DNA of 14,346 nucleotides from positions 1 to 14,346 of the forward strand of contig DATJZH010000412.1 in the NCBI GenBank assembly GCA_035499215.1, in the 5' to 3' direction. Shown piece after piece: positions 1 through 6,255 of the stretch (positions are counted from its first letter, which is position 1; every line of letters starts with the position of its first letter). Below the pieces are notes generated by a model that was not told the origin of the DNA, did not search any database, and was given only the letters and a program-made list of their open reading frames with translations. The stretch comes from DATJZH01 sp035499215. GTDB lineage: Bacteria; Actinomycetota; Actinomycetes; Streptosporangiales; Streptosporangiaceae. The translations under genes and the position numbers were made by a program.

Positions 1-570
1 GGAGGTGCGGCGCTCGGCGTCGAACAGCTGCGCAAAATCGGCGCGGATGGCGTCGACCCGGGCCTCGCCCTCGGCTGTCGCCGCGATGGTCCTCGCCGAA
101 GGATCATCCCGCGCCGCCGCGTTGACGAGTGGCACCGAGTAGTCGTCGATGTACGAGCGTGCGGCAGTGACGATCTCGCGCACCCGCGCCTCCTGCGCCG
201 AGTCGCCCGTGACGAGTTTGAGCAGCGCCAGCCCTTCCTGCGGGAGCGTCGCCACCGCTTGCTGCCATGGCACGAGAAACTCCATCTGGCGCGTGAGGAT
301 GAAGCCGCGCTGCTCCGTCTCCAGGTCAAGCACCTGCAGTTCGAGCCCATTGGCGGCGATCAGCACGTCCTGCGAATGCAGCGCGCTGCGCTCAGCGTTT
401 CATGCATCCTCGATGGTGAGCAGAAGGGTGGCAAACACGGCGCCGACGACGAGCGCGAGGGCCACAGTGGCGAGGACCATCCGCAGCGCTATGCCGCCCC
501 GATTCCGGATCGCCCCGGCGGCTGTCGCACCTCCGTGCGAGCCGCCGCCCGAATGCCCGGACCCTCGCAT
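1..570 (-). pseudogene. CHASE3-domain membrane sensor, N-terminal part, interrupted by in-frame TGA; runs off left edge
   Basis: The minus-strand frame starts at ATG 570-568, with AGGAG at 587-583 (12-nt spacing). Codons 1-30 are Gly-rich and cytoplasmic. A hydrophobic segment at about codons 31-53 (MVLATVALALVVGAVFATLL) is a signal anchor. Codon 57 is TGA (402-400). The same frame then continues without interruption to base 1 (133 codons) and reads as a CHASE3 sensory domain: RSALHSQDVL, then the LDLETEQRGFIL signature, then FLVPWQQAV and a long helical stretch. CHASE3 is an extracytoplasmic sensory domain of histidine kinases, diguanylate cyclases and related receptors; the output domain lies outside the window. 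The stop falls exactly between the membrane anchor and CHASE3, so a product starting at 570 would be 56 residues with no sensor domain. A CGA (Arg) to TGA transition is the simplest explanation. The signature also reads ETEQRG where the family usually has ETGQRG, which fits relaxed selection. A sequencing error, or reinitiation inside CHASE3, cannot be excluded. Confidence 0.72.
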
Positions 571-656
571 GCGCCAAGACTACTCCTAGGTCAGGGCGAC
601 GATTGGGTCTGCGCAGCTGGCGGTCCTGGGCCAGATCCTGGCGCAGAGGCGCAGCG

Positions 657-712
657 TGGAGGCCGCGCTGGGCTACGTGCAGGCGCTGGCTCCGGGGCGA
701 AGGCGGCCTCCA
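657..712 (-). terminator. Inverted repeat just downstream of sugC, possible terminator
   Basis: There is a perfect 10-bp inverted repeat, TGGAGGCCGC (657-666) and GCGGCCTCCA (703-712), separated by a 36-nt GC-rich spacer. It begins 16 bp past the sugC stop on the minus strand, in the 158-bp gap before the broken CHASE3 gene. The position suits transcription termination of the lpqY-sugABC operon. There is no T-run, as is common in high-GC actinobacteria, and the long spacer makes this a weak call. Confidence 0.35.
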
Positions 713-728
713 TGCCCTGCGCTGGGCG

Positions 729-2000
729 CTAGCGACTGGTCGGCTGGGCCTGGGATGGCGTGGTGGCGCCGTGCCCGGGAGGGCTTGTGTCGGACTTTCC
801 GGACGCCCCGGCCTGGGTGTCGGGGTGGGCCAGGCTGAGGTTGCGGCCGGTGGCCGGGTCGAAAACGTGCAGCGACCGCGCGTCGGCCCACAGCTGCGCG
901 TTGTCGCCCTCGCTGATCCGCGTGGCGGGGTCGAGCCGGGCGACCACCGTCTCGCTGGTGGCTCCGGAGTCCGCCCGCCCGGCATCCTTGGCGAGTTCCT
1001 CGAGCTCAGTCACGTACCTGGTCTTCCCGAGGTCCCTGCTGAAGTAGACGTACTTCTCCGCGCCCAGCGATTCAAGGACATCGATGGTGGCCTGGAACGT
1101 GATCCCGTGCGGCCGGACATCGGCGGAAACGAGCGAAGGATCCTGGAAGTTCTCCGGCCGGATGCCCACGATGACGTCACGGCTGGCCGTCGACAGTTCC
1201 TGCCGCAAGGGACCGGAGACGGGCATGTCCCCGAGCGGCGTGCGCAGGCGGCCAGCTTCGAGGGTGCCCGACATGAAGTTCATCGAGGGGGAGCCGATGA
1301 AGCCCGCCACGAACAGGTTCACGGGCCGGTCGTAGAGTTCCTGCGGCGGTGCGGCCTGCTGGAGCACGCCACCGCGAAGGACCGCTACCCGGTCGCCGAG
1401 CGTCATCGCCTCGGTCTGGTCGTGCGTCACGTAGACCATCGTGGTGCCCAGTTTCTTCTGAAGCTTGGACACCTCGAGGCGCATCTGCACCCGCAGTTTC
1501 GCGTCCAGGTTGGACAGCGGCTCGTCCATCAGGAACACGGCCGGGTCGCGGACGATCGCCCGGCCCATCGCCACCCGCTGCTGCTGGCCGCCGGACAGGT
1601 TGGCCGGCTTGCGGTCGAGCAAGTCGGTCAGGCCGAGGCTCTGGGCGGCCTCGTTGACCTTCTGGCTGATGACGGCCTTGGGGGCCTTGGCCAGCTTGAG
1701 CGCGAAGCCCATGTTCGCCCGGACCGTCATGTGCGGGTACAGCGCATAGCTCTGGAAGACCATGGCGATGTCGCGGTCTTTCGGCGTCTCGTCGTTGACG
1801 ACCTTGTCGCCGATCCGCAGCTCGCCCTCGGAGATGTCCTCCAGGCCCGCGAGCATGTTGAGCGTCGTCGACTTGCCGCAGCCGGACGGTCCGACCAGGA
1901 TGATGAACTCCCCGTCGGCGATGTCGAGGCTCAGCTTGTTGACCGCCAGCGTCCCGTCCGGGTACCGCTTGGTGATCTGATCCAGAACGATGTCAGCCAC
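729..2000 (-). CDS. sugC: Trehalose/alpha-glucoside ABC importer ATPase, SugC-like (MalK/UgpC family)
   Basis: This is the cytoplasmic ATPase that powers import of the sugar delivered by the LpqY-like protein through the two permeases encoded just upstream. All nucleotide-binding motifs are present in 423 residues: Walker A GPSGCGKST (37-45), Q-loop Q83, ABC signature LSGGQ (135-139), Walker B VFLMDE (155-160), D-loop SNLD (163-166) and switch His193 in VTHDQTEAMTL. The rest is a MalK-type regulatory/TOBE domain (about 235-395) containing IVGIRPENFQD and VLESLGAEKYVYF, which I recognise as close to mycobacterial SugC, including the late FDPATGRNLSLAHP motif. About 30 further residues rich in Ser, Gly, Thr, Pro and Gln extend past the usual SugC end. 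The start is GTG (2000-1998), preceded by AAGGAG at 6-7 nt. It is the last gene of the operon, 22 bp after sugB. MalK-family ATPases can serve several importers, so the substrate assignment rests on the neighbours as well as on sequence likeness. Confidence 0.93.
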   Translation of the reverse strand: MADIVLDQITKRYPDGTLAVNKLSLDIADGEFIILVGPSGCGKSTTLNMLAGLEDISEGELRIGDKVVNDETPKDRDIAMVFQSYALYPHMTVRANMGFALKLAKAPKAVISQKVNEAAQSLGLTDLLDRKPANLSGGQQQRVAMGRAIVRDPAVFLMDEPLSNLDAKLRVQMRLEVSKLQKKLGTTMVYVTHDQTEAMTLGDRVAVLRGGVLQQAAPPQELYDRPVNLFVAGFIGSPSMNFMSGTLEAGRLRTPLGDMPVSGPLRQELSTASRDVIVGIRPENFQDPSLVSADVRPHGITFQATIDVLESLGAEKYVYFSRDLGKTRYVTELEELAKDAGRADSGATSETVVARLDPATRISEGDNAQLWADARSLHVFDPATGRNLSLAHPDTQAGASGKSDTSPPGHGATTPSQAQPTSR

Positions 2001-2022
2001 TGGTCTCTCCTTAATGTCCGCG

Positions 2023-2853
2023 CTAGCCTTTGACCGCGCCGGATGTCAGCCCGCTGACTATCCTGCGCTGGAAGACCGACACGAAGATGATGATCGGAAT
2101 GGTGATGACGACGGCCGCGGCGGCAATGGGCCCGGTCGGCGTCGTGAACTGCGAACTGCCGCTGAAGAAGGCCAGCGCGGCCGGCGCCGTCCGCGCGCTG
2201 GTCGTCGAGGTGAGCGAGATTGCGAACAGGAACTCGTTCCAGCAGAACATGAACACCAAGATGGCGCTGGTGAACATGCCCGGTGCCGCCAGCGGGGCGA
2301 TGACCTGCGTGAACGCCTGCCACGGCGTGGCGCCATCGATCTTCGCCGCTTTTTCCAGCTGCCACGGGATCTGCTGGAAGAAGGCTGCCAGGATATAGAC
2401 GGCCATCGGCAGGCCGAATGCGATGTACGGGATGATCAGCCCGGGCCACGTGTTGAACAGCCTCAGTGCCCGCTCGATGCTGTACAGCGGTGTGACCAGT
2501 GAGATCTGCGGGAATAGCGAGATCAGAAGCGCCCCCGCGACGAGCAGGCGCTTGCCGGGGAAGGCTAGCCGGGCGACCGCATAGGCTGCCATGGAGGCGA
2601 ACACCACGGCGACGAGCGTGGCGATCAGGCCGATCCCGATCGAGTTGAGCAGCGGCCGGACGAATGTGGAGCTGGTCAGGATTCCGCTGTAGTTTCCCCA
2701 GGTCCAGTGCGCTGGCCAGAAGCTGGGGTCGGTGATCGCTCCCGGCGTCTTGAAGGACAGCGACACGATCCACAGGAGCGGGATCGCCACGATCACTACG
2801 GCGACGGTGTTCGCCGTACCCCAGCCGAGCTTCTGCTTGATAGCGATATCCAT
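2023..2853 (-). CDS. sugB: Trehalose/alpha-glucoside ABC importer permease, SugB-like (MalG type)
   Basis: This is an inner-membrane permease subunit of 276 residues with about six transmembrane helices. The first spans roughly residues 15-33; others include 70-92, 104-124, 137-160 and the C-terminal helix before QRRIVSGLTSGAVKG. The cytoplasmic EAA loop that docks on the ATPase reads LEKAAKIDGATPWQAF and ends with Pro at about 167-191. The sequence runs parallel to mycobacterial SugB over its length, notably NSIGIGL, MAAYAVARLAFPGKRLL, LEKAAKIDGATP and the identical-looking C-terminal motif. It pairs with the SugA-like permease encoded upstream, whose stop lies 7 bp before this start. The TGAGG Shine-Dalgarno sequence overlaps the sugA stop codon, so translational coupling is likely. 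Nothing appears broken. Confidence 0.93.
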   Translation of the reverse strand: MDIAIKQKLGWGTANTVAVVIVAIPLLWIVSLSFKTPGAITDPSFWPAHWTWGNYSGILTSSTFVRPLLNSIGIGLIATLVAVVFASMAAYAVARLAFPGKRLLVAGALLISLFPQISLVTPLYSIERALRLFNTWPGLIIPYIAFGLPMAVYILAAFFQQIPWQLEKAAKIDGATPWQAFTQVIAPLAAPGMFTSAILVFMFCWNEFLFAISLTSTTSARTAPAALAFFSGSSQFTTPTGPIAAAAVVITIPIIIFVSVFQRRIVSGLTSGAVKG

Positions 2854-2860
2854 CAGTGCC

Positions 2861-3820
2861 TCACTTCGCCAAGTCCGAGCCGGGGGCCTTGGCGCCGAAG
2901 CCCCAGATGAACGCGGCCGCCATGATCGCCACGCAGATGAAGATCAGGACCGAGATGGCCGACCCGATGCCCAGGTTCAGTGCGCTGAACAGGTTGTCGT
3001 AGCCAAGAATCGAGACCGAGTAGGTGTTGTGGCCGCCGCCGGTCAGGACGAAGATGTTGTCGAAGATCCGGAACGCGTCCGCGCCCCTGAACAGCAATGC
3101 GACCAGGATGGCCGGTTTCATCAGCGGCAGGGTGATCCGGGTAAAGCGCTGCCAGACGGTCGCCCCGTCCATCATGGCCGCCTTCTCCAGGTTCTGTGGC
3201 ACCTGGGCGAGCCCGGAGAGCAGCAGCAGCGCCATGAACGGCGTGGTCTTCCACACCTCGGCCAGGATGATTATGGCCAGCGACGGGACCGTCGAGGTCA
3301 GCGGCGCGCTGTTGTTGAACAGCGCCGAGAGGTAGCCTTCGTTCGGGGTCCACGCGTACAGCCAGCCGTACGCGGCGGCGACGGTCACGATCCCGTACGG
3401 GATGAGCGCAACCGTGCGGATGAGGCCGCGGCTGAACCGCGTCCGGAACATGAGCTCGGCCAGCGCCATGCCGAGCACCAGCTCCAAGGCCACCGAGAAG
3501 ACGGTGATGATCACCGTCACCTTCAGCGCCTGCCACCAGTACGGAGAGCTGAGCACCGCCCCGTAGTTGCTCAGCCCGACGAACTTGACCTGGCTGGGGA
3601 GCGCCAGGTTGTACTTCTGCAGGGACAGATAGACGGCATAGCAGATGGGGTACGCGGCGACGCCGATCATGACGATGACGGCCGGGGCGCAGAGCAGCAA
3701 GCCGAGCCTGCGCTCGGCCCGCGCACCATCGGACAGCTGCGGCTTCTTGTGCCTGTGCCTGTGCTTGGCCGGCGCCTGCGGCGGAGCGGCGACGGCGACC
3801 GTCTCGGTGCTCGTAGTCAT
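2861..3820 (-). CDS. sugA: Trehalose/alpha-glucoside ABC importer permease, SugA-like (MalF type)
   Basis: This is the second membrane permease of the importer (319 residues). I chose ATG 3820-3818 because GGAAAGGAAG lies 7-8 nt upstream; an upstream in-frame ATG at 3856 lacks a comparable site. The cytoplasmic N-terminus has a His/Lys-rich patch (KHRHRHKK, about 19-26). Six or so membrane helices follow, the first at about 40-65. The EAA loop LEKAAMMDGATVWQRF, ending with a Pro, is at about 211-232. Stretches such as IPYGIVTVAAAYGWLYAWTP, LAEVWKTTPFM, DAFRIFDNIFVLTGG and SVSILGYDNLF match what I know of mycobacterial SugA closely. It is encoded 49 bp after the lpqY stop and 7 bp before sugB, and should form the SugA-SugB heterodimeric channel. 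Confidence 0.93.
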   Translation of the reverse strand: MTTSTETVAVAAPPQAPAKHRHRHKKPQLSDGARAERRLGLLLCAPAVIVMIGVAAYPICYAVYLSLQKYNLALPSQVKFVGLSNYGAVLSSPYWWQALKVTVIITVFSVALELVLGMALAELMFRTRFSRGLIRTVALIPYGIVTVAAAYGWLYAWTPNEGYLSALFNNSAPLTSTVPSLAIIILAEVWKTTPFMALLLLSGLAQVPQNLEKAAMMDGATVWQRFTRITLPLMKPAILVALLFRGADAFRIFDNIFVLTGGGHNTYSVSILGYDNLFSALNLGIGSAISVLIFICVAIMAAAFIWGFGAKAPGSDLAK

Positions 3821-3869
3821 CGGGCACTTCCTTTCCTGGCGGCCGGGCCGCTGCACACTGCGAGGCGGC

Positions 3870-5318
3870 TCACGGGATCAACCCCTTCTGCTGCAGGGCA
3901 TCGCGGATCTCTCCGGTCATGCCTTGCTCGGTGCTGACCGGATTGATGCTGGTCGGCGGCGAGACGAGGTGTGAGATGTCGATGGACAGGACCTGGTAGT
4001 CCGGCGTGCCGGGCCGCACGCTGGCGGTCTGGAGCGCATGCAGGATCTCGGCGTGGAACGGGTAGTCGGCGAACATCGCCGGATCGCCGTAGAGACTGCC
4101 GAGGGTCGGGGGGAGGCCGCCGACCGTGGCGCTCTCCAGCTGGCTGGCCCGGTCGCGCAGGCACAGCGCGGCCTGGAAGGCCAGCGTGGGATACCTGGAG
4201 TAGGCGCTGACCGCGAGGTCGGTGCCGCCGATGGTCACGTGCGCCGGCTGGCCGGCGACGACCTCAGGGTAGGGCGCCCACTTGAAGTGCTTGAACAGCT
4301 CCGGGTTGTCGGCCTTCATCGCCGGATAGACGAACGGGTAGTTCAGTTCGAAGGCCGCCGTGCCCGCCTCCATCGAGAGGCGGTTCTCGTTCTCCTGCTG
4401 GACGCCCAGCGACGGGTCGGCACCGTCCGACGTTGCGAACCGCTTCATCATGCTCAGTGCGGTCAGCGCCTGCGGGCCAAGCGATACGCCCTGCCTGTTC
4501 GGCGTCAGTACGCTGCCTCCAGCGCTGGCCAGCATCGTGTTGAACCAGACGGTCGCGCCCTCGTACTGCCCGCCCTGCATCTCGATGTAATGCGGCTTGC
4601 CCTCCCGGGCCAGCTGGATCGAGTCGTCGATCATCTGAGCCCAGGTGACCGGCGGGGTTTTGACCAGGTCGGACCGGTACCACAGCAGCTGGGTATTGCT
4701 GTTGTCGGGCACTGCGACAAGCTGGTTGCGCCAGCGCGCCGTCGCCAGGGCGGGCTTCAGCGTCCCGGCCTCGGCCTGCTGCTTGTAGAGGCCCGTCCAC
4801 GGCACGATCCAGCCGGCCTCGGCGAACTCGGGCGCCCACGTGACGTCGAGGCCCATGATGTCGATCGAGTGGTCACCCGCGGCGAGCCGGCGGATGAGCT
4901 GCTGCCGCTGCTGATCGGAGGCAAGCGGCAGCACCTGATAGGAGATCGTGTACTTCCCGCCACTTTGCGCGCTGCACCTGGCTACTACCTTCGCGGTAGC
5001 GCCCGAGACATCGGGTGCAGCATAGAAATTCAACGTGACCGAGCCGGCGTTCGCGTTCGCGCTGGCGCCGCAGGCGGCGAGCATAGACGAGAGCAGGACG
5101 CCGCCCGCTACTGCCGCGACAGTGCCGCGAGACCGGGACCGTGCGCGTCGCCCGGGTTTCGGCGGCGGGGCGGGCCGCCGCGATCTGGTCTGGTCATCAC
5201 GGCCGGACGCGGAGAACCCGGCGATAACCGAGACCTGTCCTAGCATCTGCCTGAACAGGGCGCGAATCCGATCGCCGCTTGCTGATCCGATTCTGCTGTG
5301 ATTAAGAGACTCGCCCAT
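3870..5318 (-). CDS. lpqY: Sugar-binding lipoprotein, LpqY-like (trehalose importer binding protein)
   Basis: This is the extracellular lipid-anchored solute-binding protein that captures the sugar and hands it to SugA-SugB. With start ATG 5318-5316 (GGAAGG about 6 nt upstream) it has 482 residues; an upstream in-frame start at 5420 lies inside the previous gene. The lipobox LAAC places the modified Cys at residue 83, after a hydrophobic stretch (about 66-80) and a strongly basic Arg/Ser-rich region. About 60 hydrophilic residues precede this signal, which is unusually long. The mature domain matches mycobacterial LpqY in many places: RRLAAGDHSIDIMGLDVTW, APEFAEAGW, NTQLLWYRSDLV, EGATVWFNTMLASAGGSVL, VTIGGTDLAVS, GGLPP and the C-terminal QQKGLIP. 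The segment between YPAM and WAPYPEV is about 30 residues shorter than I recall for mycobacterial LpqY. LpqY of Mycobacterium binds trehalose; trehalose or a related alpha-glucoside is inferred here. Confidence 0.88.
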   Translation of the reverse strand: MGESLNHSRIGSASGDRIRALFRQMLGQVSVIAGFSASGRDDQTRSRRPAPPPKPGRRARSRSRGTVAAVAGGVLLSSMLAACGASANANAGSVTLNFYAAPDVSGATAKVVARCSAQSGGKYTISYQVLPLASDQQRQQLIRRLAAGDHSIDIMGLDVTWAPEFAEAGWIVPWTGLYKQQAEAGTLKPALATARWRNQLVAVPDNSNTQLLWYRSDLVKTPPVTWAQMIDDSIQLAREGKPHYIEMQGGQYEGATVWFNTMLASAGGSVLTPNRQGVSLGPQALTALSMMKRFATSDGADPSLGVQQENENRLSMEAGTAAFELNYPFVYPAMKADNPELFKHFKWAPYPEVVAGQPAHVTIGGTDLAVSAYSRYPTLAFQAALCLRDRASQLESATVGGLPPTLGSLYGDPAMFADYPFHAEILHALQTASVRPGTPDYQVLSIDISHLVSPPTSINPVSTEQGMTGEIRDALQQKGLIP

Positions 5319-5370
5319 GTCACCCTTCCGCCTCCATGTGCCGCTGGTCCGATCCGGCCCCGTTGACTGC

Positions 5371-5805
5371 TTATCTCGTTGGTGATGCTGCCGCTCGTTC
5401 GTCAGCCCACGTGCGGACATCTATGGCATAAAGGACAGCCAGTTGGGCCTGGTCGACCGCCCAGGTGGCGTAATCCAGGGCATCGGCTGCGTCTTCCTCC
5501 GCGGCCTCGGCGTCTCTTTCTGCCGTCTTGACGTCATGCTCGTCACGTTTGCGGTCGACACGGTCCTGCATGGCCTGCATTTTCGCGGCAGCATCGGCTT
5601 TCATCGACTTCCACTGGCTTTGTACGTAGCCGGTGGCCTGCCCAGGCTTCTCCTGCGCGGCACTGTGCCGGGCAGCGATATCCGCCTTAGCGTGGCTAAG
5701 GCGCGCCTTGACCTGCTCGTTAGTTTCCTGCCGCCCTTTATCGAAGGAAGCCTTCAGATCCGCCGCTCTCTTTTCCAGGGCGTCTATCTGGTCGGAGATG
5801 GTCAT
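5371..5805 (-). CDS. Small coiled-coil protein of unknown function
   Basis: The product is 144 residues, acidic/basic and Ala-rich, with no signal peptide or membrane helix, so it is probably cytoplasmic. Heptad-like helices fill most of it: ISDQIDALEKRAADLKASF at the N-terminus, a middle with KADAAAKMQAMQDRVDRKRD (about 70-89), then a highly charged AERDAEAAEEDAADALD (about 95-111) and the ATWAVDQAQLAVL segment. I recognise it as a conserved hypothetical protein of actinobacteria, often seen near stress-related genes, but no function is established to my knowledge. The ATG at 5805-5803 is preceded by GGGAGGAA with about 8-9 nt spacing, a strong site. It is the first gene of the leftward cluster, and its stop is only 52 bp before lpqY, so read-through into the importer operon is possible. 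Confidence 0.8.
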   Translation of the reverse strand: MTISDQIDALEKRAADLKASFDKGRQETNEQVKARLSHAKADIAARHSAAQEKPGQATGYVQSQWKSMKADAAAKMQAMQDRVDRKRDEHDVKTAERDAEAAEEDAADALDYATWAVDQAQLAVLYAIDVRTWADERAAASPTR

Positions 5806-6255
5806 GGTATTTATTCCTCCCGATCTGGATCAACTTCCATGACAGCCAGCTGGTGAAAGGCTGATGCCGGTGCATGGCGGGCCGTTCAGCCGGTGATGCG
5901 GAACTCGTCGCAAACGCCGATGACCGGTTGGCCCATTCACATGGCGCCGACCACAAGTCCACGCCACACTCCCGCCGCAGTAAAGTCGATGCCGGCTCTT
6001 CGTTTATTGACCCGCCCTATAGGGACGAGTGCGTCCACGATGCCGGCGGTGCCGATAGGCAGGTAATCGGCCCGGTCGGGCAACACGTCACCGGACAGGA
6101 GCACATCGCAGGCTCGGCCGGTCCGTAATAGCCGCTCCGGAAACCAGTAGGGACTACGCCTGTCTGACCGCTTCGGCTGTGGTCGGCTGTAGCTATCAAG
6201 ACCGGCTTGGCCTGCCATGCGAGGCAACGGCCGAACGCGAGGCAGAGTGATTCAG
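5806..6255. promoter_or_regulatory. Divergent intergenic region between the coiled-coil gene and the HtrA-type protease
   Basis: This is about 450 bp between two divergently transcribed genes and should hold promoters for both. Open frames on either strand here have no recognisable protein and no convincing ribosome-binding site. Visible elements are a 6-bp inverted repeat GCCGAT/ATCGGC with a 9-nt spacer (6051-6071), an imperfect dyad GGGAC-N6-GTCC (6022-6036), and a second GGGACTA half site at 6150-6156. The GGGAC motifs recall half sites of DosR/DevR-type regulators, but spacing and symmetry do not match the consensus. No confident -35/-10 pair was found. Confidence 0.4.

Noticed and set aside
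400..402. TGA in the CHASE3 gene read as selenocysteine
   Set aside because: There is no conserved Cys/Sec position there in CHASE3 proteins and no obvious downstream SECIS-like hairpin. A nonsense mutation is simpler.
603..2033. Long plus-strand open frame (476 codons) across the sugC region
   Set aside because: It is antisense to a clear ABC ATPase. The product is Arg/His/Gly/Val-rich with no family resemblance, as expected of a complementary frame in GC-rich DNA.
2732..5243. Two plus-strand 401-codon open frames opposite sugA and lpqY
   Set aside because: Both are antisense shadows; their compositions (Arg/Asp/Gln/His-rich) lack domains and ribosome-binding sites.
5937..6227. Minus-strand 96-codon frame in the divergent region, with a stretch reading YLPIGTAGIVDALVPIG
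   Set aside because: It looks mildly protein-like but has no recognisable family or ribosome-binding site and overlaps the start of the protease gene. Kept as intergenic.
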